Position numbers and translations under genes: made by a program
Assembly: GCA_019114265.1 (NCBI GenBank)
Contig: DXFV01000004.1
Span: 1-64,000, forward strand
Source: Anaerofilum faecale
GTDB taxonomy: Bacteria; Bacillota; Clostridia; Oscillospirales; Ruminococcaceae
DNA length: 64,000 nt
Direction of reading: 5' to 3'
Shown here: piece by piece, positions 22,876-31,161 of the stretch
How positions within the stretch are numbered: the stretch's first letter is position 1
Layout of the letters: every line of letters starts with the position of its first letter
The notes under the pieces: generated by a model
Told to the model about the DNA's origin: nothing
The model's database searches: none
The model's input: the letters and a program-made list of their open reading frames with translations, nothing else

Positions 22876-25800
22876 TTACTGACGGCGCTTTTTCAGCAGA
22901 AACGCACCCACACCGCTCATTGCCAGCAGGACGGCCGCCGCAGCGGGCAGCGCCGTATCGCCGGTGGCGGGAAGCTCTGTGGTGGTGTCGGTCCCGCTTC
23001 CGGGTGTGGCGGTGGGTTCTGTGGTCGGCTCCACCGTGGGTTCTGCTGTGGGTTCGGCTGTGGGTTCCGCTGTGGGTTCCGCAGTCGGCACCGCCGTGGG
23101 CTCCGCGGTGGGCTCCGCCGTGGGTTCGGCTGTGGGTTCGGCCGTCGGCTCTGCTGTCGGTTCCGCGGTCGGCTCGGCCGTGGGTTCCGCAGTCGGTTCT
23201 GCGGTGGGCTCCGCAGTCGGCTCTGCTGTCGGCTCGGCAGTCGGTTCCGCGGTGGGCTCCGCTGTGGGCTCGGCGGTCGGCTCGGCGGTCGGCTCGGCAG
23301 TCGGCTCCGCTGTGGGTTCTGGCGTGGGTTCAGCGGTCGGGATCGGCGTCGCAGTGGGCTGCACCTCCTGCTCCACCTTGCTCACCACAATAAAGCTCAC
23401 CTGCACGGCGCTGTCGGTGGAGGCATTGGGCGCCACTTCCACGGTGAGGACACCGTCCTCCCCCACCTGCACATCGGTGTAGTGCAGCGTGTCCGGGGTG
23501 TCGTTGCAGTTCTGATAGTAGGAATAACCGGTGGTCACGGCGCTGCCGTTCAGCAGGATATCGGCCGCGCGCTGGGTGTTCCAGTTGGCCCAGCCGGAGG
23601 GGTCGAACATGCCGATGGACACCTCATATTCGCCCGGCTCCAGGTCGAAGCGGTAGGTGATGCTGTCGGTTTTGTTGGCCGCATAGCGCAGGCTCTGGTA
23701 GATGTCGGCGGTGTTTCCGCGCAGCGAACCGGCTGCACCGACATAGCCAAATCCGGCTGCGGCGTCGTAGGCGCCGTCGTTCACCGTGTTCCGAACGGTG
23801 TCGGCGTTTTCGGCCATGATCTTTTCATAGTCGGCGCTCATGGGTTCGGGCGCCATGTTGGCAAAGTAGACCACGTTGGTGGGGACCACAAAGGCAGAGA
23901 TCTCCGCCACCGCGTTCCGGCAGTCCAGCAGGGTGGCCTCGACGGTGGTGCTGCCGAGATTGTCGATGGTCCATTCCACCGCCGTGCTCATCTGCCTGCC
24001 GTTCCAGATCACTTCCAGCGTGTCGGGCAGGTTGCTGCCGTCGGTGTATACCGTTTCCGGAAGGTCGGTGAGGACCTTGGTGGGAGCAAGCGCATCCAGA
24101 CGGTCCAGCGTCCAGTCGCTCTCGCCCAGAATGGCGATGGTGTGATTGTCGGGATTCACCTGCAGCGGCAGCCAGACGGTGCGGCTGTCGGTGAGGTTGT
24201 TCCCGTTCCAGCGGTCGCCCATATAGATGAACTTGCCGGCCTCGGCGTCGATGGGCAGTACATAGGTCACCTGCGTGTTGAAGCATTTGCCGGTGTCGTT
24301 CTTGGCGGGATTGCCCATCGCCTCCCAGCCGGACAGCAGGTCCTGGCTGCGGTAGTAGGTGTGGGCGGTGCTGTTCCAGCCGTCGGTGCCGGAGGTGATC
24401 ATGTAGTACCAGCCGTCGTACTTAAAGACAGCGGGCGCTTCGCGGCTGGTCTCGCTCACGATGCGGCCGGCCCAGGTGACGCCCTGCCCGTCGCTGTTCT
24501 CGGTGGCAGTGTCGGTGTAGTTCTCATCCAGCAGCGAGATATACAGGCGGGCGTTCATCTCGCTGGAATAGATCACATAGGCGTCGTCCGCGCCGTCGCT
24601 GTTGCTGTCCACGCCCTTGTCCACAAAGACGGTCATGTCGCGGGATTCGCCCAGGCGGTCGGCGTGGTAGGCGGTGTCGTAGTTCATGCGGGTCATGTTG
24701 ACCAGCTTGAAGGGGCCGAACGGGCTGTCGCTCTCGGCAAAGCCCACCATCGCGCGGCTGTAGCGGCTGGCGCTCATGTCGCCTTCACAGCCGCCGGCCA
24801 CCCACTCATTCAGCACCTGGTTGTTGTACAGCGGCCCGTCGGCGTGGAACACGATCACAAACTTGCCGGTGCTCTCGTTGTAGATCATCTTGGGGCGCTC
24901 GGTGATGCAGTAGTCGCCGTAGAGCCCCTCAAAGGCCATCTGCAGCGGCGAAGTGACCTGGGTGCCGCGGGTCTGGCTGTCGGGGTAGAGCAGGCTGGAA
25001 GTTTCGATCGGAGTCTCGTCGTAGCTCTTGGCCGTCCAGGTGGTGTCGTCGGCGCTGACAGGCGCTTTGTCGAACTCGGTCACATAGGCGCGCAGGAAGC
25101 GTTTGACCTCGTCGAAGTCCTCCTGTGCCACCCCTTCGGGAGCGGTCTCCAGTCTGCCCCATGCTTTCAGCGTCTCGTAGCTGGTCTGGGACAGCTGCAT
25201 GGCGTTGTAGTCCTGGGTGGTGCCTTCGCCGTCCGCCCCCACCGACGAGGTGACGGCCTTTTCGTCCGACTCCTCGATGGGCAGGATGGTGTTCTGAAGG
25301 TACAGGACGGTGCCGCGGTCGGTCCAGTTGTACAGGTCGGTGGAGACATAGCAGCGCACGCCGTCCACCGGGCGGGTGTTGTTGGTCTTGTCCTCGCCGT
25401 ACCACAGATAGACCGTCTTGCCCGGGGTGATCGCGCCGTCGCCGTCGAGGTCATAGTTCACACAGCCGTCGCCGGTCCCCTCCTGCAGGGCCATCGCGCT
25501 GCCGCCGTGCGCCTGCATCGGCAGGCCGGTATCGGCGTAGATGACATCGCCGTCGGTGCCGGGGATGCTGGTGTAGGGATCGGGCAGAACGCGCAGGCCG
25601 TCATAGATGCTCTGCAGCTCCTCGGCAGCTTGCTGCGCCTGCTGGCTGGTGGCATCCTCGTCCTCCAGCAGCGCCCTGGCGGATTCCAGCGCCTCGTTCA
25701 GGTCCTGCAGGCTGTCTTTGGGGATCGTGGCGCCGGAACCGGTGACCTGGCCGATCTCCAGCGGGGTCTCGGCATAGTTCACACCGGCGGCAAGGTCGGC

Positions 25801-26649
25801 TTCCAGCTGTGCCTCCACGCGCTGTATGGTGTTTTCCAGGATGGTGAAGTCGGCGTCGGCCTTGGCCTGCTTGCGGGAGGCGGTGGCCTCCTTCGCCTCG
25901 GCTTCGGTCATCGCGGCGTCGGAATACACGAGATTGTCGTACTGGCCGTTGTTGAGATAGCTGGTGTTCAGTGAGCGCCCCAGCATGGCCTGGATGTCGG
26001 ACATGGCGCTGAGCCGGAAGCCGACGTCCTCCACCTGCGCGGAGAGCTGGCCGTTGACATACACCGCCGCCGACCCGTTGCCGCCGTCCTTCTCTTCGTA
26101 GACCAGCGCGATGGCGTTCCACTGGCCCTGTTCAAACCCGGCCAGGGAGGCGGTATGGGCGCTGACGCCGCTGGGATAGGCGCCCCAGCGCAGATCTCCC
26201 GCATAGGTGGAGATGCGCAGCGCGTTCGAGCTGTTGCCGATGCTGAGCGCGGCACTGCGGGTGAGCGCATCGCCAGAGGAGGTGTCCTCGGTCTTGACGT
26301 CCAGCAGGATGGTGAAGGCCGTTTTGCCGAACAGCTGCTGCGCGCTGTTGATGGAGGCGTGGTAGCTGCCGGTGTTGTTCCAGCCCTGGCGCATCTCGTA
26401 CACGGTGCCGAACGGATCGATGGTGGACACAACGGCATTGGCGGCGTAGGTGAGGCCGCCGATCTCCTCCAGTGCGTCGGCCTGTGCGGCGAGCGGCTGC
26501 ACCGTCTGCGGGGAGGCCGCCAGCCAGCCTGCGGCAGTTGTGCCCGCCACGGCGTCGGCCAGCACCGATACCGGCATCGTGCCCGCAAACACGCCCGCGC
26601 AAAGCGCCGCTGCCAGAATGCGTTTGCCCTGCTTTTTCATGTGTTTCAT
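22876..26649 (-). CDS. Cell-wall-anchored GH43 glycosidase, exo-beta-1,3-galactanase-like
   Basis: 1257 residues from the ATG at 26649 (AAAGGAG upstream). Signal peptide about 1-32; LamG-like region about 70-240; helical linker about 250-350; GH43 catalytic domain about 375-810 with features of subfamily 24: QAHGGSAM, VYLWYGEDK, RCYVSTDLYNW, ERPKMIYNESTGKF, SREAPAVFKYDGWYYMI and YMGDRWNGNN. Then an Ig-like bacterial domain, a galactose-binding/malectin-like domain about 920-1080, a Thr-Ala-Glu-Pro repeat stalk about 1105-1210, and a sortase signal LPATG (about 1226), hydrophobic stretch and KKRRQ. It should remove galactose from beta-1,3-galactan (arabinogalactan) at the cell surface. Catalytic residues were not individually verified. 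Confidence 0.85.
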   Translation of the reverse strand: MKHMKKQGKRILAAALCAGVFAGTMPVSVLADAVAGTTAAGWLAASPQTVQPLAAQADALEEIGGLTYAANAVVSTIDPFGTVYEMRQGWNNTGSYHASINSAQQLFGKTAFTILLDVKTEDTSSGDALTRSAALSIGNSSNALRISTYAGDLRWGAYPSGVSAHTASLAGFEQGQWNAIALVYEEKDGGNGSAAVYVNGQLSAQVEDVGFRLSAMSDIQAMLGRSLNTSYLNNGQYDNLVYSDAAMTEAEAKEATASRKQAKADADFTILENTIQRVEAQLEADLAAGVNYAETPLEIGQVTGSGATIPKDSLQDLNEALESARALLEDEDATSQQAQQAAEELQSIYDGLRVLPDPYTSIPGTDGDVIYADTGLPMQAHGGSAMALQEGTGDGCVNYDLDGDGAITPGKTVYLWYGEDKTNNTRPVDGVRCYVSTDLYNWTDRGTVLYLQNTILPIEESDEKAVTSSVGADGEGTTQDYNAMQLSQTSYETLKAWGRLETAPEGVAQEDFDEVKRFLRAYVTEFDKAPVSADDTTWTAKSYDETPIETSSLLYPDSQTRGTQVTSPLQMAFEGLYGDYCITERPKMIYNESTGKFVIVFHADGPLYNNQVLNEWVAGGCEGDMSASRYSRAMVGFAESDSPFGPFKLVNMTRMNYDTAYHADRLGESRDMTVFVDKGVDSNSDGADDAYVIYSSEMNARLYISLLDENYTDTATENSDGQGVTWAGRIVSETSREAPAVFKYDGWYYMITSGTDGWNSTAHTYYRSQDLLSGWEAMGNPAKNDTGKCFNTQVTYVLPIDAEAGKFIYMGDRWNGNNLTDSRTVWLPLQVNPDNHTIAILGESDWTLDRLDALAPTKVLTDLPETVYTDGSNLPDTLEVIWNGRQMSTAVEWTIDNLGSTTVEATLLDCRNAVAEISAFVVPTNVVYFANMAPEPMSADYEKIMAENADTVRNTVNDGAYDAAAGFGYVGAAGSLRGNTADIYQSLRYAANKTDSITYRFDLEPGEYEVSIGMFDPSGWANWNTQRAADILLNGSAVTTGYSYYQNCNDTPDTLHYTDVQVGEDGVLTVEVAPNASTDSAVQVSFIVVSKVEQEVQPTATPIPTAEPTPEPTAEPTAEPTAEPTAEPTAEPTAEPTAEPTAEPTAEPTAEPTAEPTAEPTAEPTAEPTAEPTAEPTAEPTAEPTAVPTAEPTAEPTAEPTAEPTVEPTTEPTATPGSGTDTTTELPATGDTALPAAAAVLLAMSGVGAFLLKKRRQ
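23020..23338 (-). repeat. In-frame 12-base tandem repeat encoding the (Ala-Glu-Pro-Thr)n stalk
   Basis: About 25 units of a 12-base motif code for TAEP tetrapeptides. Third-codon positions vary between units (ACG, ACC, ACA, GCC, GCG and so on), so the protein repeat is conserved while DNA identity has drifted. Pro-rich stalks of this kind let surface enzymes reach through the cell wall. Antisense frames read (GSAV)n and are shadows. Confidence 0.9.
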
Positions 26650-26776
26650 TCCGTCTTTTGCTCCTTTTCCCCGACGCCCGCTTTGCTGTGTCCGCTTTCT
26701 GTGCAACGGCGGCATCGGTGTTTCGATTGGCAGGCAGGCGCACAAATCGCACGTTCTGCCGCACCAGCTGGTTTCC

Positions 26777-26806
26777 ATTATAATTGGTTCTTTTTTACAT
26801 TGTCCA
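26777..26806 (-). promoter_or_regulatory. Promoter of the GH43 gene
   Basis: On the minus strand TGGACA and TATAAT with an 18-base spacer. The predicted leader is about 120 bases. The upstream -35 flank is A-rich. Confidence 0.65.
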
Positions 26807-27025
26807 TGTACTTTTTCCCTTGCATTTTGCAGGGTGCAGCGTAAAAATTGCATGTTTCCCGCCGGGTGTGTGTATTCTGCACAACATTGTGTTTGCCAAT
26901 TGTGCAGATGCCACAAACAGCGCTGCCCCGCGGGCCGGGCTGTTGATGCAGCCGGAAGGTTTTGCAAGGGGGAAGATTCGACTGCATCCGTTCCGTCTGG
27001 GACAGCACCGATGCTTTCCTGCAAA

Positions 27026-27072
27026 GGCTTCCCCCCAGGGGGAAGCTGTCGCCTGCAGGGCGACTGATGAGG
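27026..27072 (-). repeat. Dispersed palindromic repeat, copy 4 (inverted)
   Basis: GGCTTCCCCCC/GGGGGAAGC hairpin followed by a GTCGCC/GGCGAC hairpin and TGATGAGG. Very similar to copy 3. Confidence 0.8.
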
Positions 27073-27147
27073 GGAAGGCTTGCGGTACTCACAAACCTTC
27101 TGTCAAAGCATTTTTTGGGAAGGCTCGGCGAGGGAGGAAGGCTTCCA

Positions 27148-27196
27148 CCTCATCCGCCCCGCTTTGCGGGGCACCTTCCCCTGCCAGGGGAAGGCT
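27148..27196 (+). repeat. Dispersed palindromic repeat, copy 5
   Basis: CCTCATCCGCC, CCCCGC/GCGGGG hairpin, ACCTTCCCC/GGGGAAGG hairpin. Some 33 bases on is GGTTTCAACAAAC, shared with copy 1, then a hairpin terminator in both cases. Confidence 0.8.
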
Positions 27197-27240
27197 TGCT
27201 CTGCCCGCAACCCTTCCGCCAAAGCATGGTTTCAACAAAC

Positions 27241-27283
27241 AAGCCCGAGGGGCAAGGTACTTTGTACCTTGCCCCTCGGGCTT
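27241..27283. terminator. Perfect 20-bp inverted repeat, probable bidirectional terminator
   Basis: AAGCCCGAGGGGCAAGGTAC and its exact reverse complement are separated by three bases. It lies 60 bases beyond the tmRNA 3' end and can end ssrA on the minus strand, although the following T-run is short. Confidence 0.7.
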
Positions 27284-27342
27284 TGTTCTGACATCGCATC
27301 CGCATCCCCGCGGCAGAGCAGGGGTTCGCGCAATGTCCAATC

Positions 27343-27692
27343 TGGTGGAGATGACGGGAATCGAACCCGTGTCCGAAAAGAAGTCTATGAGAGTATCTCC
27401 GGGTGCAGTTTGTTTACAACATTCCCTTCGCATCAGGCCAACAAACAGGCCGGTGCGTTGGTAGCTTCATGAATTCATGGCCGCCTGCAAAGCTTAGGGC
27501 TGCGCACGTTCAGTGCCTACATGATGCTCTGGCCCCACACGGCACTTGAGTGGGCAGAACAGCCGCCTATAATTAGGCAGCGACAGCTAATTTGTTGTTA
27601 TCAGCTATTGTTTTGGAGGAGTTTTTCGTGTGTCCCCCGAACACGACCCGCTGCTCGCACTTCCCTCTCCCCGTCGAAACCTTTACATCCCC
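27343..27692 (-). ncRNA. ssrA: Transfer-messenger RNA
   Basis: 350 bases. The 5' end GGGGATGTAAAGGTTTCGAC and the 3' end GGTTCGATTCCCGTC...CTCCACCA form the tRNA-Ala-like part (seven-pair acceptor stem, encoded CCA). The internal reading frame gives the tag ADNNKLAVAA followed by a TAA stop and further pseudoknot-like stems. tmRNA rescues stalled ribosomes with SmpB and marks the product for proteolysis. smpB is immediately upstream on the same strand (63-base gap) and the two may share a transcript. Confidence 0.97.
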
Positions 27693-27755
27693 TTATATCG
27701 CCTCTCGGTTTGGGAGAGGCGGGAAGAACGGTGGGACGGCAGATTTTTGTGCCGA

Positions 27756-28235
27756 TCAGTATTTTGCCTTCATCGCGCGGTCGATGTCGCGCTTTGCGTC
27801 ACGCTCAGCGATGGAGGCGCGCTTATCGTAGTTCTTTTTGCCCTTGCACAGGCCCAGATCCACCTTCACCCGGCTGCCCTTGAAATACAGGGCCAGCGGA
27901 ATGAGCGTGTAGCCCTGCAGCTTGATCTGCTGGGCCAGCTTGCGGATCTGCACGCGGTGCATCAGCAAACGGCGCGGACGCATGGGGTCCCGGTTGAAGA
28001 TATTGCCTTTTTCGTACGGGCTGATGTGCATGCCGTGCAGGATCAGCTCGCCGTCCTCGATCTCCACCCAGGAATCCTTCAGGTTCACCTGCCCCATGCG
28101 CAGGCTCTTCACCTCGGTGCCCACCAGCTCGATGCCGGCTTCCATGGCTTCGATCACAAAATAGTCGTGCCGCGCTTTGCGGTTGGCCGCGATGGTGCGG
28201 TTTTCCGGTTTCTGCTGCCCGGCCATTTTGCTCAC
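27756..28235 (-). CDS. smpB: SsrA-binding protein
   Basis: 159 residues from a GTG; an ATG three codons later is also possible. SmpB core motifs: IAANRKARHDYFVIEAMEAGIEL, GTEVKSLRMGQVNLKDSW, ISPYEKGN, RRLLMHRVQI and the C-terminal KGKKNYDKR tail that occupies the decoding centre. Acts with the adjacent tmRNA. Confidence 0.97.
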   Translation of the reverse strand: MSKMAGQQKPENRTIAANRKARHDYFVIEAMEAGIELVGTEVKSLRMGQVNLKDSWVEIEDGELILHGMHISPYEKGNIFNRDPMRPRRLLMHRVQIRKLAQQIKLQGYTLIPLALYFKGSRVKVDLGLCKGKKNYDKRASIAERDAKRDIDRAMKAKY

Positions 28236-28294
28236 GTCCTTTCCAAATGGGTGGTAGCTTATTATACACCTATATGGGCGGCCCTGTCAAGCGG

Positions 28295-28894
28295 TCACAT
28301 CTCGCCGCGCCCGGACAGCGCCCGGTAGAGGGTGGTGCCGTCGGCGTATTCCAGGCTGCCGCCCACCGGCAGGCCGTAGGCCAGACGGGTGGTCTTGATG
28401 CCCAGCGGCTTGATGAGGCGGGCCAGATAGGTGGCGGTGACGTCCCCCTCCACGGTGGGGCTGGTGGCCATGATGACCTCCTTCACCGTGCCGTCCTGCA
28501 GGCGGGCCAGCAGCTCCCGGATGCACAGCTGGTCGGCTCCGATGCCGTCCATCGGGGAGAACAGCCCGTGCAGCACATGGTACAGCCCGTTGTACTCGCG
28601 GGTGCGCTCGAAGGCGGTGACGTCCCGCGGGCTCTCCACCACACAGATCACGCTGCGGTCCCGCTTTGTGCTCTGGCAGATGGGGCACAGCTCCTCCTCG
28701 GTGTAGTCCTGGCACACCTTACAGCGGTGCAGCCGGCGGTGCGCCGCACGGATGGCGTCGGCCAGCGCGTCGGCCTCGGCGTCGGTCATCCCCATGACCT
28801 GATAGGCCATGCGGGTGGCGTTCTTGCGCCCCACCCCCGAAAACCGGCTGAACTGGTCGATCAGCTGCTGCAGCGGCGCTGCCTGTTTTGCCAT
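28295..28894 (-). CDS. recR: Recombination mediator RecR
   Basis: 199 residues, normal length. Helix-hairpin-helix region FSRFSGVGRKNATRMAY, four-Cys zinc finger (CKVCQDYTEEELCPIC), Toprim domain with VICVVESPRD and ATSPTVEGDVTATYLARL. Loads RecA together with RecF/RecO in gap repair. It follows ebfC and dnaX, the classic dnaX-ebfC-recR order. Confidence 0.97.
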   Translation of the reverse strand: MAKQAAPLQQLIDQFSRFSGVGRKNATRMAYQVMGMTDAEADALADAIRAAHRRLHRCKVCQDYTEEELCPICQSTKRDRSVICVVESPRDVTAFERTREYNGLYHVLHGLFSPMDGIGADQLCIRELLARLQDGTVKEVIMATSPTVEGDVTATYLARLIKPLGIKTTRLAYGLPVGGSLEYADGTTLYRALSGRGEM

Positions 28895-28934
28895 ATACCT
28901 CTTCTCCTTTGCTGTCTGTGGACCGCAAAAAGGC

Positions 28935-29279
28935 TCACAGGCTCATGCCGGGGATGTTCATGCCGCCGGTGATCTTGCCCAGCTCGGCGCTGGACGCCTC
29001 GTCCACCACGCGCACGGCGTCGTTGAAGGCGGCGGCCACCATGTCCTCCAGCATCTCGATGTCGTCGGGGTCCACGGCCTCGGGCTTGATCTTCACGGCG
29101 GTGATCTGGTGGGTGCCCATCATGGTCACTTCCACCATCCCGCCGCCGGCGGTGCCCTTGTACTCGGTGGCTTCCAGCTCGGCCTGCTTGGCCTTCATGT
29201 CTTCCTGCATCTTCTGGGCCTGGCGCATCAGCGCGTTCACGTCGGGGCGGCCGAAGCCCTGGGGCATTCTTGCTTTCAT
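28935..29279 (-). CDS. YbaB/EbfC nucleoid-associated protein
   Basis: 114 residues, with the characteristic QAQKMQEDMKAKQAELEATEYKG helix and GGGMVEVTMMGTHQITAVKI beta sheet. Dimeric DNA-binding protein of the chromosome. The start ATG overlaps the dnaX stop (ATGA), and recR follows 40 bases later. Confidence 0.95.
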   Translation of the reverse strand: MKARMPQGFGRPDVNALMRQAQKMQEDMKAKQAELEATEYKGTAGGGMVEVTMMGTHQITAVKIKPEAVDPDDIEMLEDMVAAAFNDAVRVVDEASSAELGKITGGMNIPGMSL

Positions 29280-30889
29280 TGTTCGTCTTCTCCTTTATGT
29301 TTGCTTTCCTGCACCAGCACCGGCACCCCCAGCTGCTCCAGCTGTCGGAGCGTGTCCTCGGCGGTGACCGTCTGCTGCTGTGTTGGCGTGTGATAGGGGC
29401 CCACGCCGTAGCGCACGCCCGCGACCTGCTCGATACAGCGCTTGAGCCGTTTTTTGGAATAGTCGTTCTGGCGGATGTATTCCAGGAACATCTCGGTGCC
29501 GTCGATGAGCACCCGTCTGCCGTCGCAGAAAGCGCGGGACCCCTTGAGGTTGGCATACAGCAGCGGGTCGACGCTTTGCAGGCTGTCCACCACCTGCTGC
29601 CACGGCTCGAACGGCTTCGCTTCGCCCGGCGCGGCGGCCGGTTCCTTTGCGGGGGAGACCGGCCGCGCTTCCTTCGGCGACTCCGCCGTCTGCGCCGGCT
29701 GTGCGGCGGGGGGCGGCTGGATGCCCGGCGCGGGGGGAGCAGGCGGCGGCTGGAAGGCGGGCTGGGCCGGCTGCCGGACCGGCACGGCGGCTGCCTGCAC
29801 CGCCGGCTCCGGCTGGCACAGGCGGAACAGCGCCAGCTCCAGTTCGATGCGCTGGTCGGCCCCGCGGCTCATCTGCTCCATCGCCTCGCCCAGCAGCTGG
29901 ATGGCGCGCACACACTGCGTCTGGGACACGGCTCCGGCGCGGCGGATATATTCCTGCTCCTGCTGCGGGGGGACGCCGCCCAGCAGCGACGCGCCCTGCG
30001 GCAGAGCGGCCAGCAGCAGGTTCCGGTAGTGCACCAGCAGCTCCTCGCACAGGCGGCGGAGGTCCACACTGCGCTGGCGAAGCTCGGCCACCTGGGCCAG
30101 GGCCTCGACGGTGCGCTGGCTTTGCAGCGCGTCGCTGATGTGGAACAGATAGCTTTGATCGGTGACGCCTGCCATCCGCTGCACCGTCTGCTCGTCCACC
30201 TCGCCGCCCGCGCTGGCGCAGGTGTCGAGGATGGAGAGCGCGTCGCGCAGCGCACCGTCCGCCAGGCGGGCGATCAGCTGGGAGGCCTCGGGAGTGAGCG
30301 GAATGTTTTCTTCCCCTGCCACCTGCTCCAGACGCCCCGCGATGTCCTCCGGGCGGATGCGGCCGAAATCGTACCGCTGGCAGCGGGAACGGATGGTGGC
30401 GGGCACCTTGTGGATCTCGGTGGTGGCCAGGATGAAGATGATGTGGGCAGGCGGCTCCTCCATGATCTTTAGCAGGGCGTTGAAGGCGGGGGTGGAGAGC
30501 ATGTGCACCTCGTCGATGATATACACCTTGTATCTGCACATGCTGGGGGTGTAGGCAGTCTCGTCGCGCAGGTCGCGGATGCTGTCCACGCCGTTGTTGG
30601 AGGCGGCGTCGATCTCCACCACGTCCAGGATAGAGCCATCGTCCAGCCCGCGGCAGATGTCGCATCTCCCGCAGGGATCGCCGTTTTGGGGGGAGAGACA
30701 GTTCACCGCCTTGGCAAAGATCTTGGCACAGGTGGTCTTGCCGGTGCCGCGGGTGCCGGTGAACAGATAGGCATGGCCCACCCGCCCCGCGCGCAGCTGG
30801 TTCTGCAGCGCGGTGACGATGGCCTGCTGCCCCACCACGTCCTCGAACCGCGCGGGACGCCATTTGCGGTACAGTGCGCGATATGCCAC
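29276..30889 (-). CDS. dnaX: DNA polymerase III subunits gamma/tau
   Basis: 537 residues from the GTG at 30889 (GGGAGGGG at good spacing), beginning AYRALYRKWRPARFEDVVGQ, the invariant DnaX start. AAA+ clamp-loader features: FTGTRGTGKTTCAKIFAKAV, four-Cys zinc module (CLSPQNGDPCGRCDIC), IDEVHML Walker B and SRCQRY sensor. A Pro/Ala-rich hinge (about 395-460) leads to a short C-terminal tau domain. No obvious slippery A-run was seen, so gamma by frameshifting is not predicted. It lies directly downstream of the SRP RNA gene. Confidence 0.96.
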   Translation of the reverse strand: MAYRALYRKWRPARFEDVVGQQAIVTALQNQLRAGRVGHAYLFTGTRGTGKTTCAKIFAKAVNCLSPQNGDPCGRCDICRGLDDGSILDVVEIDAASNNGVDSIRDLRDETAYTPSMCRYKVYIIDEVHMLSTPAFNALLKIMEEPPAHIIFILATTEIHKVPATIRSRCQRYDFGRIRPEDIAGRLEQVAGEENIPLTPEASQLIARLADGALRDALSILDTCASAGGEVDEQTVQRMAGVTDQSYLFHISDALQSQRTVEALAQVAELRQRSVDLRRLCEELLVHYRNLLLAALPQGASLLGGVPPQQEQEYIRRAGAVSQTQCVRAIQLLGEAMEQMSRGADQRIELELALFRLCQPEPAVQAAAVPVRQPAQPAFQPPPAPPAPGIQPPPAAQPAQTAESPKEARPVSPAKEPAAAPGEAKPFEPWQQVVDSLQSVDPLLYANLKGSRAFCDGRRVLIDGTEMFLEYIRQNDYSKKRLKRCIEQVAGVRYGVGPYHTPTQQQTVTAEDTLRQLEQLGVPVLVQESKHKGEDEQ

Positions 30890-30915
30890 GGCGGCCCCTC
30901 CCTTCTCATAGTAGA

Positions 30916-31109
30916 AAAGCCGGACGAAAGGGGCGGCGGTGTATCCGCCCGCTGTGCTGTTTGGCATACGGAGGACAGGAGATCTGCGGCGCACAGGGCG
31001 GACCACTTAATGCTGCTCGGTTCCCCGCCTGACATGGTTCGTGGGGCCCCATCGCACAGGGCCCGCCCTCCGTATGCCGAACAGCGCATACTTGCCCTTT
31101 GTCCGGCTG
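30916..31109 (-). ncRNA. ffs: Signal recognition particle RNA
   Basis: The minus strand carries the universally conserved domain IV: GAACCATGTCAGG, then a GGGGAA loop, then GAGCAGCATTAAGTGG. Flanking arms pair over a long distance: GCTGTTCGGCATACGGAGG with CCTCCGTATGCCAAACAGC, and an outermost AGCCGGAC with GTCCGGCT followed by TTTT. The length of about 195 bases is estimated from the promoter and end stem. Position ahead of dnaX matches Bacillus and clostridia. It forms SRP with Ffh for membrane targeting. Confidence 0.93.
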
Positions 31110-31115
31110 GAAGGT

Positions 31116-31144
31116 ATTATACCACAGTTTGCCTCGCATTGCAA
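31116..31144 (-). promoter_or_regulatory. Promoter of the SRP RNA (and probably dnaX operon)
   Basis: On the minus strand TTGCAA and TATAAT with a 17-base spacer; transcription would begin near 31109. Confidence 0.8.
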
Positions 31145-31161
31145 GAGATATGCAGGCCGGG

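Larger units (their letters stand above)
26650..27342. other. 693-base intergenic region between the GH43 gene and ssrA
   Basis: Contains the GH43 promoter (26777-26806), an AT-richer leader up to about 26900, repeat copies 4 and 5 in inverted orientation, and a perfect 20-bp hairpin at 27241-27283. ORFs drawn across it are repeat-derived. No gene seen. Confidence 0.7.

Noticed and set aside
23020..23338. CRISPR array
   Set aside because: The repeats are contiguous 12-base in-frame coding units with no spacers and no cas genes nearby.
22964..23482. Protein of repeated Gly-Ser-Ala-Val units
   Set aside because: Exact antisense of the Ala-Glu-Pro-Thr stalk repeat; the sense strand has signal peptide, catalytic domain and sortase signal.
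22495..25974. 1159-codon plus-strand ORF opposite the GH43 gene
   Set aside because: Low-complexity Gly/Val/Arg-rich shadow of the GH43 coding sequence and of the repeat DNA.
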